A stretch of DNA of 64,000 bases, taken from assembly GCA_003129525.1 (NCBI GenBank), contig CP029329.1:2337501-2401500 (forward strand), read 5' to 3'. The notes beneath the pieces are model-generated. The model did not search any database. It was not told the DNA's origin and saw only the letters and a program-made list of their open reading frames with translations. Every line of letters starts with the position of its first letter. The stretch's first letter is position 1. Shown piece by piece: positions 9,189 through 20,370 of the stretch. This DNA is from Clostridium beijerinckii (GTDB lineage: Bacteria > Bacillota > Clostridia > Clostridiales > Clostridiaceae). The position numbers and the translations under genes are program-made.

Positions 9189-10103
9189 ATGCCAATAAAA
9201 ATTCCTATAGAATTGCCTGCATTTCAGGTTTTATCTAATGAAAATATATTCATTATGAATGATGAGAGGGCTAATAACCAAGATATAAGACCGCTAAAAA
9301 TAGCAATTCTTAATTTAATGCCTAAAAAAATAGTAACAGAGAATCAATTGCTTAGATATTTATCTAATACACCATTACAAGTAGAAATAACATTGATTCA
9401 AACTAAAAGTTATATTTCTCAGAATACACCATCAGAGCATTTAAACAAATTTTATAGTTATTTTGATGATATAAAACATGAAAAATTTGATGGACTTCTA
9501 ATAACTGGAGCTCCAGTTGAAAAAATGGAATTTGAAGATGTTACATACTGGAAAGAGCTTACTGAAATAATGGATTGGAGCAAAACTAATGTATTTTCAA
9601 CTGTCCATATTTGCTGGGCAGCTCAAGCTGGCTTGTATTATCACTATAATATACCCAAATATGATTTAAAAGAAAAGATGTTTGGAATATTTTCACATGG
9701 AGTAAATGATGAAAAGGCTGATCTTACAAGAGGTTTAGATGATGTGTTTTATGCACCTCATTCTAGGCATACTGAAGTTAGACGTGAAGATATAGAAAAA
9801 AATTCGGAACTTGAAATTTTATCTGAATCAGAAGATGCTGGAGTATTTATTGTAGCAACAAAGAACAGAAGAAATGTATTTATAACAGGTCATATGGAAT
9901 ATGATAGAAATGCATTAAAAGATGAGTATATAAGAGATAAAGAAAAGGGCGATAATATAGCACTACCTAAAAACTATTTCAAAAATGATGACGTAAATGA
10001 AACCCCTCAATATATATGGAGAGGTCCTGCAAGTATAGTTTTTGGAAATTGGCTGAATTATTGTGTATATCAAAATACACCTTATGATCTTAATACGCTT
10101 TAA
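9189..10103 (+). CDS. metA: Homoserine O-acetyltransferase (MetA family)
   Basis: This encodes 304 residues and starts at ATG 9189 ([12 protein letters not shown], the conserved MetA N-terminus) with AAAGGGG upstream; an in-frame TTG at 9147 is rejected. It activates homoserine for methionine synthesis. Catalytic residues fall exactly at family positions: nucleophile C142 ([10 protein letters not shown]) and H235/E237 (TGHMEYD). Residue 111 is Glu (GAPVEKMEF). In this family Glu111 goes with acetyl-CoA and Gly111 with succinyl-CoA, so the acyl donor is inferred to be acetyl-CoA despite the common name homoserine O-succinyltransferase. It overlaps the convergent DUF1294 gene by 14 bases. Confidence 0.95.
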   Translation: MPIKIPIELPAFQVLSNENIFIMNDERANNQDIRPLKIAILNLMPKKIVTENQLLRYLSNTPLQVEITLIQTKSYISQNTPSEHLNKFYSYFDDIKHEKFDGLLITGAPVEKMEFEDVTYWKELTEIMDWSKTNVFSTVHICWAAQAGLYYHYNIPKYDLKEKMFGIFSHGVNDEKADLTRGLDDVFYAPHSRHTEVRREDIEKNSELEILSESEDAGVFIVATKNRRNVFITGHMEYDRNALKDEYIRDKEKGDNIALPKNYFKNDDVNETPQYIWRGPASIVFGNWLNYCVYQNTPYDLNTL

Positions 10104-10359
10104 AATATAATATAGTTAAGAAAATCTGCATAAGAAGTATAAACGGAACTCCGATTGTAAACTTCTTATGCTTTGTTTTATGTCTAAAACTAGACATTCC
10201 GAGTAGCATACCAATAGCCCCTCCAAAAACAGAAATTCCTATAAGAGTCTTTTCCGGTACTCTCCATTCTTTATGAATAGCTCTTTGCTTATCTATAAGC
10301 ATAATAAAGAAACCAAGCAAATTAATGATAAATAAATAGGTTGAAATAATTTTAAGCAT
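10090..10359 (-). CDS. DUF1294 family membrane protein
   Basis: This encodes 89 residues from ATG 10359, with GGAG 8 bases upstream (an in-frame GTG at 10368 overlaps that site). The layout is typical of DUF1294: an N-terminal membrane helix (about 5-25), a conserved basic cytoplasmic stretch with DKQRAI...WRVPEKTL, a Gly-rich helix ([11 protein letters not shown]), [10 protein letters not shown] and a C-terminal helix. Function unknown. The 3' end overlaps the convergent metA gene. Confidence 0.88.
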   Translation of the reverse strand: MLKIISTYLFIINLLGFFIMLIDKQRAIHKEWRVPEKTLIGISVFGGAIGMLLGMSSFRHKTKHKKFTIGVPFILLMQIFLTILYFKAY

Positions 10360-10459
10360 GATTTTCACTCCAATATATAAATAATATAATTTATTAACAT
10401 GATAACATAATTTATATTGGAGTACAAAAAGATTGATGTTTTAAAGATGCCATAGTTTA

Positions 10460-11101
10460 TTAGCCACCAAGAGTTACATCTTGTTCATTGTACCAAGAAA
10501 GTGCGGTATAAAAATCCTTTTCTTTAAAATCTGGCCAATAATTATCTAAAATATAAAAATCTGAATAAACTGATTGAACTGGCAACAAACCGCTTAATCG
10601 TCTTCTACCACCCCATCTTATTATGAGATCGATTCTAGAAATATTCTTTGAATGTAAGTATGGCTGAATGTGCTTTTTTGAAGAATCATTGTTTTTTAAT
10701 AAGTTTAGATCCCATTCCCAACCATAATTAATTAAAAAGTTCGCTTTAATTCCACCTATGCCAAATTTTTGTCTAGTGGTAAAAGGTAATAATTCTTTAG
10801 GGAAACAACTAGATTCTGTATTTCCTAAGACTAATATTTCACAGTTTTCTTTTGTCAAAAGCATAACTGAATCTATACAAGCTTTTATAAATGCCTCTTT
10901 TTGTTCCTTAGGACGTTTGGTATTATCTATTGTAAATCCATAAAATGTTACTTCCTGAACATTTTCTTTTTCGCATAATTTAAAAACTTGTAGTCCGGGA
11001 TTTATTCCATGATCATATCCTTTGTCTTTACTTAATGCATTGGATAAAGCCCAACGTCTATTGCCATCAGGAATAATACCTATATGTTTTGGGATTCTCA
11101 T
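10460..11101 (-). CDS. Undecaprenyl diphosphate synthase-like cis-prenyltransferase
   Basis: This encodes 213 residues, shorter than housekeeping UppS (about 240-250). The catalytic opening HIGIIPDGNRRWA contains the Asp and NRRW that bind isoprenyl diphosphate. Further family marks are VTFYGFTIDNTKRP (in place of the usual YAFSTENWKRP), NYGWEWDLN (NYGGR in UppS) and DLIIRWGGRRRLSGLLPVQSVYSDFYI (usual DLLIRTGGEXRISNFLLWQxAYSE). These substitutions suggest a divergent paralogue that may make a different chain or accept another substrate. GAGAGGTG precedes the ATG. Monocistronic. Confidence 0.85.
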   Translation of the reverse strand: MRIPKHIGIIPDGNRRWALSNALSKDKGYDHGINPGLQVFKLCEKENVQEVTFYGFTIDNTKRPKEQKEAFIKACIDSVMLLTKENCEILVLGNTESSCFPKELLPFTTRQKFGIGGIKANFLINYGWEWDLNLLKNNDSSKKHIQPYLHSKNISRIDLIIRWGGRRRLSGLLPVQSVYSDFYILDNYWPDFKEKDFYTALSWYNEQDVTLGG

Positions 11102-11218
11102 AATTTTATTTCACCTCTCAATTTAGTTGGTTCATACTAATATAGTAGAAAATAATTTTTTTATACCTTAGTATTGCTTTAAAGAGTATAACCAATTAAG
11201 TAAAAAAAATACACACAA

Positions 11219-11300
11219 GTGAAAAAGCGCGAAGCGCAATCAAGAACTTTTCACAAGTGAAAAAGCGCGAAGCGAGCCAAGAACTTTTCACAAAGTAAAA
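11219..11300 (+). repeat. Tandem pair of palindromic GTGAAAA...TTTTCAC repeat units
   Basis: Two adjacent units of about 38 bases each begin GTGAAAAAGCGCGAAGCG and end AAGAACTTTTCAC. Each has a small GCGC-GAA-GCG hairpin in the first half and terminal GTGAAAA/TTTTCAC inverted repeats. Related units occur at 57743-57790 and, in the opposite orientation, at 59721-59836. This looks like a dispersed short palindromic element. The rest of the 11.1-11.5 kb gap holds only AT-rich sequence and the promoter region of the exonuclease gene. Confidence 0.8.
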
Positions 11301-11523
11301 AAACTAAGTATAAGATATTAAACCTTATGCTTAGTTTAGTTATTTTTATGCAAAATGATCACTACTATTACTTCTATTTTAAGTTTGAGTTATTAATTAG
11401 CTATTTTATTTAATCTACATAAAATGACTTTAGATTAAAAAAATATAGATAAAAACTTTGGAGTGTTATATAATAATAATTATTATATAAAAGTTGTTGC
11501 GGCTAAAGAGTAGGAGGATATAA

Positions 11524-12282
11524 ATGAAAAAATTAATTTCGTGGAATGTTAATGGAATAAGAGCTTGTGTTAAAAAGGGTTTTGTGGAATATTTTAAAGA
11601 AACAGATGCGGATATATTTTGTATACAAGAAAGTAAACTTCAAGAAGGCCAAATAGATTTAGAATTAGAAGGATATAAAGCTTACTGGAATTATGCAGAA
11701 AAGAAGGGGTATTCAGGGACAGCAGTGTTCACAAAGGAAGAGCCAATAAACGTGAAAATAGGTATGGGAATTGAAGAACATGATAATGAAGGTCGAGTAA
11801 TTACGTTAGAATTTAATGAGTTCTATTTAGTAAATGTTTATACTCCAAACTCAAAACAAGGATTAGAGCGAATTGAATATAGAATGGTGTGGGAAGATGT
11901 CTTTAGAGATTATTTAAAGTCTCTTGAAGAAAATAAACCTGTGATAGTGTGTGGAGATTTAAATGTTGCGCACAATGAAATAGATCTTAAAAATCCAAAG
12001 AGTAATAGAAAAAATGCTGGATTTAGCGATGAGGAAAGAGGTAAGATAACTGAACTTTTAGATGCTGGATTTATCGATACATATAGATATTTTTATCCTG
12101 ATAAAGAAGAAGCATATTCATGGTGGTCATATAGATTTAATGCAAGGGCAAATAATGCAGGATGGAGAATAGATTACTTTTTAGTTTCAGATAGTTTAAA
12201 AGATAAATTAAGAGATGCTAAAATCCACATGGAAGTAATTGGATCAGATCACTGTCCTGTTGAATTAGTTATTGAATTATAA
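11524..12282 (+). CDS. xth: Exodeoxyribonuclease III (AP endonuclease)
   Basis: This encodes 252 residues, full length for the ExoIII/ExoA family of EEP nucleases, which incise abasic sites and remove 3' blocks in base excision repair. Motifs in order: SWNVNGIRA (catalytic Asn), CIQESKLQ (metal Glu), NVYTPNS, VCGDLNVAHNEIDL (catalytic Asp/Asn), a WSYRFNARANNAGWRIDYFLVS segment, and GSDHCPVEL (catalytic Asp-His). The start has AGGAGG-type sequence 7 bases upstream. Single gene ending at a large palindrome. Confidence 0.96.
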   Translation: MKKLISWNVNGIRACVKKGFVEYFKETDADIFCIQESKLQEGQIDLELEGYKAYWNYAEKKGYSGTAVFTKEEPINVKIGMGIEEHDNEGRVITLEFNEFYLVNVYTPNSKQGLERIEYRMVWEDVFRDYLKSLEENKPVIVCGDLNVAHNEIDLKNPKSNRKNAGFSDEERGKITELLDAGFIDTYRYFYPDKEEAYSWWSYRFNARANNAGWRIDYFLVSDSLKDKLRDAKIHMEVIGSDHCPVELVIEL

Positions 12283-12330
12283 TATGAAGTGAAACTTGAT
12301 TCAGGTGTTAGCTATCAGATAAATAAAGCT

Positions 12331-12380
12331 ATAAATTAATTACCGGTATACAACATATTGTATACCGGTAATTAATTTAT
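12331..12380. terminator. 23-bp perfect palindrome between convergent genes
   Basis: Bases 12331-12353 and 12358-12380 are exact reverse complements (core ATTACCGGTATACAA) with a CATA loop. It lies between the 3' ends of the exonuclease gene and the minus-strand YesL-like gene, so a bidirectional terminator is most likely. The flanking runs are mixed A/T rather than pure T. Confidence 0.7.
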
Positions 12381-12402
12381 AAAGATAATATGGCATTTTT
12401 AA

Positions 12403-13080
12403 TCACTTTATGATAAATTTCTTTATTCCTGGCCATGTGGCAAAGCTAGTAGTAAAAGACAATATACTAAACGTAAAAATTAAAAAAAATGGAAAAGTTA
12501 AAGGGAAAAAGAAAATATTAAGTCCTAAAATAATTGCGCAAGCTAAAGAGCCAAATAATGTATTCTTTAGGCATACTATACTAAGCAATAGAGAATTTTT
12601 GAAAATATCCTTTAAAGAAAGAGAAACGGTGGTGATTAAAGTCATGATATACAACCAAGCAAGTCCCAATAAAATAGTAATAAAAAGACATAAAAAGAAA
12701 ATTGCATAAAAGATAGTTTTTTCTTGTGAAAGCCTAAAATAGAATACTAGTGAAATCCCTAATAATGTAAAGATAAAACAAATTATAAAGCTACACATTA
12801 CTGATTGCTTCCAATTATCTTTAAAGGCCTTTTGAAAATCAGACAAAATATAAATATGCTTATTCTGAACCATTGACATTGTAATAGAAGTTAAAGCGCT
12901 AAGGGCAGGAACAATTGTTACGATCGGAATACAATATAAAATAAAAATAATATTCAGTTTAAGAATATCCCAAAATCTCATAATAAATAGCTGGAAAAAT
13001 AACGATATACCTTCTTTTGGAGGTTCGTCTTTTAGCACCCCAGGACCTTCGCGTTCAAAGTTAGGTGAAAATATTCTCAT
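12403..13080 (-). CDS. YesL (DUF624) family membrane protein
   Basis: This encodes 225 residues from ATG 13080, with AAGGAG 10 bases upstream. The architecture is that of YesL: a short cytoplasmic start, then about five membrane helices (LNIIFILYCIPIVTIVPALSALT, the MCSFIICFIFTLLGISLVFYF region, AIFFLCLFITILLGLAWLYI, LFGSLACAIILGLNIFFFPL, FLIFTFSILSF). DUF624 proteins commonly accompany CUT1 oligosaccharide transporters, and here the divergent neighbour is such an importer. Its precise role is unknown. Confidence 0.85.
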   Translation of the reverse strand: MRIFSPNFEREGPGVLKDEPPKEGISLFFQLFIMRFWDILKLNIIFILYCIPIVTIVPALSALTSITMSMVQNKHIYILSDFQKAFKDNWKQSVMCSFIICFIFTLLGISLVFYFRLSQEKTIFYAIFFLCLFITILLGLAWLYIMTLITTVSLSLKDIFKNSLLLSIVCLKNTLFGSLACAIILGLNIFFFPLTFPFFLIFTFSILSFTTSFATWPGIKKFIIK

Positions 13081-13450
13081 AAAAATCAATCTCCTTAAGT
13101 ATTTCTAAAGTTTTGTAGTAAATCATATAATAATTATTATAAATTCTATGTAAGATTTTTGAAGTTGATTTTAAAAATAGTATATCATTTGGAAAAATAA
13201 TCTGCAATGTTTATTAATATAGTTGATTATGATTTAGAAATATTTAAAACAATTCAACAAAATGTAATTGGAAAGTATTTACTTTAATATAGATAAGAAT
13301 ATAATAAATGTATAATAGTAAAGCAAAACATAATATCATAATTAATGAAAAGGGTTACTAAATTATTAAGTCAACTTAATTGTAGAAACTAATACAAAAA
13401 AAGTATTATATATTAACGTATGGAAATATTAAAATTTAAATATATATAAA

Positions 13451-13476
13451 TTTAGTTTATATATATTTAAACTAAA
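13451..13476. promoter_or_regulatory. Palindromic operator candidate upstream of the arabinoside importer
   Basis: TTTAGTTTA (13451-13459) and TAAACTAAA (13468-13476) form a perfect 9-bp inverted repeat around 8 A/T bases. It lies about 130 bases before the binding-protein gene in the 527-base divergent region. A related but weaker dyad ACTAAATA-N9-TATTTAGT lies at 21585-21609 upstream of the GH127 gene, beside the ArsR-like regulator. A shared regulator is possible. Confidence 0.45.
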
Positions 13477-13607
13477 GTGATAGAATGTTTATTGCATTGG
13501 TCATTATTCTTTTTCAAAGCATAGTTATTTAAATTTCAGCTTAGAGAAGAAAAATGTTCATATAATATTTCTAATATACTGACAAAAATAATGGGAGGTA
13601 AATAAAT

Positions 13608-14948
13608 ATGAAAAGTGCAAAAGTATTAAAAAAAATTGCGACTATAGTTGCAGCGACTTCTCTTATAGCTACAATGTTCATGGGATGTGGTGGCAGTACT
13701 GTTACTAAAACTGATAGCGGAAAGGATTCAGCGACATCTTCAGGTGATAAACTTGAAATGTGGACATTCGTTGATATGCATGCTAAATTCTTTGAAAAAA
13801 TGTTAGTTAGTTGGAATGAGAAGAATCCAGATAAGAAACTTGATATTAATTTCTCAGTACTTCCTTATGATGATATGCATAATAAGTTACAATCAGCATT
13901 GTTGTCCGGACAAGGTGCTCCTGATATGGTAGACATAGAACTAGGAAAGTTCCCTAACTTCTTAAAGGGAGAGCCTCAGTTAGAGATACTTGATGATGTT
14001 ATTGCACCTTATAAGGATAAGGTAGTTAAATCTCGTCTTGACATCTATAGTAAAGATGGACACTCATATGGAATTGATTACCACGTTGGTGCTACTGTTG
14101 CATACTATAATACTGAACTTTTAGAAAAAGCAGGAATTGATTATAAAACTATAGTAACTTGGGATGATTTCAAAAAAGCAGGAGAAAAATATTATGCTGC
14201 AACTGGTAAAAATTTCGGTACAGCTGATACAAGTGCTATTTGGCAAACTAGTGCTATGTTAGCACAACAAAAATCTGACTATACTGATGCTAGTGGTAAG
14301 CCACAAATAAACAGCCCTGAAATGGTTAAAGCACTCACTACGTTAAGAGATATGCAAGATGCTCATGCTATAGCTACTATTCCGGGTGGACAACCTGATA
14401 CAACAGATGCTGAAGGTGCAATAAACAATGGAGACTATGCAGTTGTAGTTAAAGCTATGTGGTATATGTCAAGATTTTTAGAATATATGCCTGACCAAGC
14501 AGGTAAATGGGCAATTGCTCCAGTTCCAGTATTTGAAAAAGGTCAACCACGTTCTGTAGGTCTTGGTGGTACTGGCACAGCTGTAACTAAGAATGCTAAA
14601 AATAAACAAAACCTTAAAGAATTCATAGCATATGCTAAACTTTCTGAGGATGGAGAAAAAGCTATATGGGAAGATTTGGGATTTGACCCACTAAATACAG
14701 AATTATGGAGTAACAAGGAAATTGCTAATAATCCAGAAAACAAATTTGTAAAATACTTCAAGACTAATCCTTTTGATACATTAAATGAAATCAAAAATGA
14801 AATCGCATTAATTAAATCAACAGAAGCTAGTCCAAACATCAACAACGTTTTATGTACAGTTACTTTAAATAGCATATTTGAAGATAAAAAAGATATAAAA
14901 GAAGCATTAGATGAAGCACAACAACAAGTGGAAAATGAATTAAAGTAA
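13608..14948 (+). CDS. CUT1 ABC transporter substrate-binding lipoprotein (arabino-oligosaccharide type)
   Basis: This encodes 446 residues. The signal peptide carries a lipobox (FMGC, lipidated Cys27), followed by a Ser/Gly/Thr linker and a family 1 solute-binding fold with EMWTFVDMHAKFFEKM, VDIELGKFPNF and a C-terminal helical domain. It captures a sugar oligomer outside the cell and delivers it to the permeases encoded next. The immediately downstream GH51 enzymes point to alpha-arabinosides or arabinoxylan fragments; this is inferred from context. GGGAGG lies about 10 bases before the ATG. It is separated from the permease gene by a stem-loop. Confidence 0.9.
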   Translation: MKSAKVLKKIATIVAATSLIATMFMGCGGSTVTKTDSGKDSATSSGDKLEMWTFVDMHAKFFEKMLVSWNEKNPDKKLDINFSVLPYDDMHNKLQSALLSGQGAPDMVDIELGKFPNFLKGEPQLEILDDVIAPYKDKVVKSRLDIYSKDGHSYGIDYHVGATVAYYNTELLEKAGIDYKTIVTWDDFKKAGEKYYAATGKNFGTADTSAIWQTSAMLAQQKSDYTDASGKPQINSPEMVKALTTLRDMQDAHAIATIPGGQPDTTDAEGAINNGDYAVVVKAMWYMSRFLEYMPDQAGKWAIAPVPVFEKGQPRSVGLGGTGTAVTKNAKNKQNLKEFIAYAKLSEDGEKAIWEDLGFDPLNTELWSNKEIANNPENKFVKYFKTNPFDTLNEIKNEIALIKSTEASPNINNVLCTVTLNSIFEDKKDIKEALDEAQQQVENELK

Positions 14949-14950
14949 TA

Positions 14951-15008
14951 AGATAATTATGCAGAGAAGCTGTTTTGAAGCTAGAAAAATGGCTTCTCTG
15001 TGTTATCT
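14951..15008 (+). promoter_or_regulatory. Intercistronic stem-loop after binding-protein gene
   Basis: AGATAA (14951-14956) pairs with TTATCT (15003-15008), and GCAGAGAAGC (14961-14970) pairs with GCTTCTCTGT (14992-15001). No T-run follows, so it is more likely an mRNA 3'-end stabiliser or partial terminator. Such an element would allow excess of the binding protein over the permeases. Confidence 0.7.
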
Positions 15009-15035
15009 ATAAGTGTAATAGGAGGCAGTTAAGCA

Positions 15036-15926
15036 ATGTTTAAGGGATTTATTTATAATAAAAAGGCAGCACCATATGTATTTATATTGCCATTTATTCT
15101 TGTATTTTTAGTATTTTTTGTTTCTCCGATGATGAACACAATAATAATGAGTTTTCAAACTGTATTACCAGGTTCAAGAAAATTTGTTGGTTTGGATAAT
15201 TATACAAAGTTATTAGGCGATAAAGTCTTTTTAGTTGCATTATGGAATAGTTTTAAGTATATGATATGGACATTAATATTACTTATTCCAATTCCAATGG
15301 TACTTGCATGTATAGTAAATAGCAAGTTGATGGTTGGCAGAGAGTTTTTTAAAGCTTCATTATATTTACCTGCTTTAACATCTGTTGCCGTAGCCGGTAT
15401 AGTTTTTAGATTTAGTTTCGGAGAACAGGCTACTTCATTAATGAATCAATTAGTTGCATTGTTTGGAATGGATCCATACAAATGGCTAAAAGATGGAACT
15501 ACAGGGTTTATTGTATTATTAATTTTAGCTTGTTGGAGATGGACTGGCGTTAACATGTTATATTTCTTGTCTGGGTTAAAGAATATTCCAGCAGAATTAT
15601 ATGAATCAGCAGACATTGATGGAGCAAGTATATGGCAAAAATTTAGATATGTAACAATACCTCAACTTAAACCAACAACCATCTATGTGCTTACAATATC
15701 TATATATGCAGGTCTTGCAATGTTTATAGAAAGCTACATGGTATTTAATGGTAATAATTCTCCAAACAATATAGGTCTCACAATCGTAGGATATTTGTAT
15801 AGACAAGGTATTGAAAAGAATTCCATGGGTTATGCATCAGCTGTAGGCTTAGTATTGTTTCTTATTGGAATGGCTATTAACTTAATACAATTAAAGTTAA
15901 ATGGAACATTTAAGAAAGGGGATTAG
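15036..15926 (+). CDS. CUT1 ABC transporter permease, MalF/AraP type
   Basis: This encodes 296 residues with six membrane helices. The EAA loop reads ELYESADIDGASIWQKFRYVTIPQLKP, the contact site for the ATPase. The first helix starts at about residue 14 (YVFILPFILVFLVFFVSPMM). AGGAGG lies 10 bases before the ATG. No ATPase gene is in this operon, so a shared MsmK/MsmX-type ATPase encoded elsewhere is probably used. It ends one base before the start of the second permease gene. Confidence 0.92.
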   Translation: MFKGFIYNKKAAPYVFILPFILVFLVFFVSPMMNTIIMSFQTVLPGSRKFVGLDNYTKLLGDKVFLVALWNSFKYMIWTLILLIPIPMVLACIVNSKLMVGREFFKASLYLPALTSVAVAGIVFRFSFGEQATSLMNQLVALFGMDPYKWLKDGTTGFIVLLILACWRWTGVNMLYFLSGLKNIPAELYESADIDGASIWQKFRYVTIPQLKPTTIYVLTISIYAGLAMFIESYMVFNGNNSPNNIGLTIVGYLYRQGIEKNSMGYASAVGLVLFLIGMAINLIQLKLNGTFKKGD

Positions 15927-15927
15927 T

Positions 15928-16826
15928 ATGCAAAGTAATATAAGTTTAAATCATAAAATAAGCAATAAAAAAATACTCAAAATATAACAGGTCAGGGAAA
16001 AAATATACCTACTAGAGTATTAATTTTTATATTATTTGCTCTAATAGCAATAGTACTACTAATTCCATTTTATACACTTTTTATCTCTACTTTTAAAGAT
16101 GGAGCAATAGTAATTGCAAATGGTATGGATGTATCTATAGATATTGCTAAAATGTCTCTTAAAAACTATGTAATATTATTTACAGAAAAGAATAGTTTCT
16201 TCGCATGGTTTTTTAATAGTTTGTTTTTAACAATAGGTCAAGTAGCTCTTCAATTATTTGTTAGTGCATTTGTTGCATATGGATTTGCAATGTATGATTT
16301 TAAGGGGAAAAATTTCTTGTTCGTTTGTGTATTATTCGTTATGATGGTACCTTTTGAAATCTTAATGTTACCTCTTTATAGTCAAATAAGCAACATGCAC
16401 CTAACAAATAGTTACGCTGGTATTATTTTGCCGGATATAGCAAAGGCGGGAACTATATTCTTCTTTAGACAATATTTATCTGGAATTCCTAAAGATCTTG
16501 TTGAGGCAGGAAGAATAGATGGATCATCAGAATATGGTATTTTCTTTAGATTAATTTTACCAATAATGAAACCATCCTTTGCAGCAATGGCAATTTTAAA
16601 TGCTATGGGTAGCTGGAATAACTTATTGTGGCCAATGTTAGTATTAAAGAGTCCTGCAAAATTCACGTTACCAATAGGGTTAAACACATTAATGACACCT
16701 TATGGAAATAACTATAATTTGTTATTTGTTGGTTCCTTCCTTTCAATCATACCAATATTTATATTATTCATGTGCTTCCAAAAGTATTTTGTTGATGGTA
16801 TGACAGCTGGAGCATTAAAAGGTTAA
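15928..16826 (+). CDS. CUT1 ABC transporter permease, MalG/AraQ type, frameshifted near its start
   Basis: Translation from ATG 15928 (AAAGGGG upstream) reads MQSNISLNHKISNKK and then stops at 15985-15987. The rest, including the first membrane helix RVLIFILFALIAIVLLIPFYTLF, lies in another frame and stays open to 16826. One extra A in the run of seven A at 15967-15973 would join both parts into about 299 residues, the normal size. The EAA loop LVEAGRIDGSSEYGIFFRLILPIMKP and the C-terminal half are intact. An ATG at 16125 would give 233 residues lacking the first helix. Possible explanations are a sequencing error, slippage at the A-run, or a fresh mutation. Confidence 0.8.
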
Positions 16827-16875
16827 GATATTTTTATGAATAATAAAAATTTAACCTAAATAGTTAAGGAGATGA

Positions 16876-18393
<1,518 letters not shown>

Positions 18394-18418
18394 TAGGGAA
18401 GAAATAGATAGTATATTA

Positions 18419-18448
18419 AGATTAAAGTTTAAATAAATACTTTAATCT
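18419..18448 (+). promoter_or_regulatory. Intercistronic hairpin between the two GH51 genes
   Basis: A perfect 10-bp inverted repeat AGATTAAAGT/ACTTTAATCT surrounds 10 bases, 26 bases after the first GH51 stop. It has no T-run and may set relative expression or mark an mRNA end. Confidence 0.5.
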
Positions 18449-18492
18449 AATAGCTTTAATTAAATTAATGTCCTATAAATGGGAGGATGAAG

Positions 18493-19968
18493 ATGAGCAG
18501 ATTAGTAATTAATGCGTACAATAAAAAGAGCAAAATAAACAAGGAAATTTATGGACATTTTTCAGAACATTTAGGTAGATGCATTTATGAAGGAATATAT
18601 GTAGGTGAAAATTCAAAGATACCTAATGTAAATGGTATGAGAAGTGATGTTGTAGAAGCTTTAAAAGAAATAAATATACCTGTTCTTCGTTGGCCTGGTG
18701 GATGTTTTGCAGATGAATATCATTGGAAAGATGGTATTGGACAAAAAGAAAATCGTAAAAGAATGGTTAATACTCATTGGGGCGGTGTTGTAGAAGATAA
18801 CAGTTTTGGTACACATGAATTTATGGAATTATGCAGACAGTTAGGATGTGAACCATATATAAATGGAAATGTTGGGAGTGGCACAGTACAGGAAATGTCA
18901 GAATGGGTTGAATACTTAACTTTTGATGGGATTTCTCCAATGGCAGAACTAAGAAAACAAAATGGACATGAAAAGTCTTGGAAAGTTAAATATTTTGGTG
19001 TTGGAAATGAAAATTGGGGTTGTGGAGGAAACATGACACCTGAATTCTATGGAAATATGTATAGAAGATATCAAACATATTGTAGGAATTATAGAGATAA
19101 TAAACTTTATAAAATTGCTTGTGGGCCTAATGTGGATGATTATGACTGGACTGAAGGAGTAATGAAGGTTGCGGGTAAATTTACGGATGCATTAACTTTG
19201 CATTATTATACACATCCAGGTGGATGGCAAAATAAAGGACCAGCTACTGATTTTGATGAGAAAACTTGGTATATGAGCATGAATAAAACTTTAAAGATGG
19301 AAGAACTAATTAATAAACATCTTGAAATTATGAATAGATATGACCCAGAAAAAAGAGTGGATTTAATAGTGGATGAATGGGGTGGATGGTATGATGTAGA
19401 GCCAGGAACTAATCCGGGATTTTTATATCAACAAAATACTATGAGAGATGCACTTATTGCTGGTGTAAATTTAAATATATTTAATAAACATTCTGATAGA
19501 GTTAAGATGACAAATTTAGCTCAAATTGTAAATGTACTTCAATCAGTTATATTAACAGAAGGCGAAAAGATGGTATTAACGCCAACATATCATGTATTTA
19601 ACATGTATAAGAATCACCAAGAAGCTACTTTAGTTGAAAGCTATATAGATACTAAAATGATTGGTGTTGAAGAAGAAAATCTAGTGCCAAACTTGCATGA
19701 ATCAGTTTCTGTAGATCAACAAGGCAGAATAAATATAACACTAAATAATTTATCTATTAGTGAATCTTATGATATTGAAGGAATAATAGTTGATAGATGT
19801 GTTAAATCTGTAAAAGGCACAATTTTAACAAACGAAATGGGAGCATACAATACATTTGATAATTCAGAAATTGTGAAACCTGAAGAATATAATAAATTTA
19901 CAATAACTGATAAGGGATTAAACTTTACAATTCCTCCATGCAGTGTATTAAGCTTTATAGTGGAATGA
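18493..19968 (+). CDS. Second alpha-L-arabinofuranosidase, GH51
   Basis: This encodes 491 residues from ATG 18493 (GGGAGG 6 bases upstream; the ATG at 18487 touches that site). The acid/base is E173 ([12 protein letters not shown]) and the nucleophile is E295 ([10 protein letters not shown]). It is clearly a different subgroup from the enzyme at 16882 ([12 protein letters not shown] versus [12 protein letters not shown]), so the pair probably splits linkages or substrates, for example alpha-1,5-arabinan versus arabinoxylan side chains. Cytoplasmic; no signal peptide. Confidence 0.94.
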   Translation: MSRLVINAYNKKSKINKEIYGHFSEHLGRCIYEGIYVGENSKIPNVNGMRSDVVEALKEINIPVLRWPGGCFADEYHWKDGIGQKENRKRMVNTHWGGVVEDNSFGTHEFMELCRQLGCEPYINGNVGSGTVQEMSEWVEYLTFDGISPMAELRKQNGHEKSWKVKYFGVGNENWGCGGNMTPEFYGNMYRRYQTYCRNYRDNKLYKIACGPNVDDYDWTEGVMKVAGKFTDALTLHYYTHPGGWQNKGPATDFDEKTWYMSMNKTLKMEELINKHLEIMNRYDPEKRVDLIVDEWGGWYDVEPGTNPGFLYQQNTMRDALIAGVNLNIFNKHSDRVKMTNLAQIVNVLQSVILTEGEKMVLTPTYHVFNMYKNHQEATLVESYIDTKMIGVEEENLVPNLHESVSVDQQGRINITLNNLSISESYDIEGIIVDRCVKSVKGTILTNEMGAYNTFDNSEIVKPEEYNKFTITDKGLNFTIPPCSVLSFIVE

Positions 19969-19972
19969 TTTT

Positions 19973-20227
19973 ATGGAAAAAATATTTTGCAGAAGATGCC
20001 TGTTAGATGAGGTATTCGAAAAAGATGAATATAGAAACATGCAAGAATATATTAAGTTTATAGATACGCAAATAAAAACAGAAAAACATGAATATAACAG
20101 AAGATTAGATATTTGTAGGGAATGTGACAATCTTATTAATGGCATGTGTAAAATATGTGGATGTTTTGTAGAGCTTAGAGCAGCTGTTAATAAGAATTAT
20201 TGCCCAAATGTTGAAAAGAAATGGTGA
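19973..20227 (+). CDS. DUF6171-like small cysteine-rich protein
   Basis: This encodes 84 residues, starting 4 bases after the GH51 stop, so it is probably translationally coupled. Cys pairs CRRC (6-9), CREC, CKICGC and a final YCP could hold one or two zinc ions, in a zinc-ribbon-like arrangement. The family assignment is from memory of the pattern. Function unknown; its place at the end of the arabinoside operon gives no clear clue. Confidence 0.75.
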   Translation: MEKIFCRRCLLDEVFEKDEYRNMQEYIKFIDTQIKTEKHEYNRRLDICRECDNLINGMCKICGCFVELRAAVNKNYCPNVEKKW

Positions 20228-20370
20228 AAAATAATTCATAAAGATATTAGTTAGTTTACGAATGAATAAAAGAAATAGTTAACCCTTCAGCATATACAAG
20301 AATCTTTGAAGTTTAATATATTTATAATAAATTTAATTGAAATGTCTTGATGTTAGTTTTTAATCTAAAA

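Noticed and set aside
11219..11300. Possible CRISPR array from two tandem repeats
   Set aside because: There are only two units, directly adjacent with no spacers, each internally palindromic, and no cas genes are present.
12410..12709. Plus-strand frame of 99 codons over the YesL-like gene
   Set aside because: It is antisense to the membrane protein, Lys-rich from reversed hydrophobic codons, and lacks a ribosome site.
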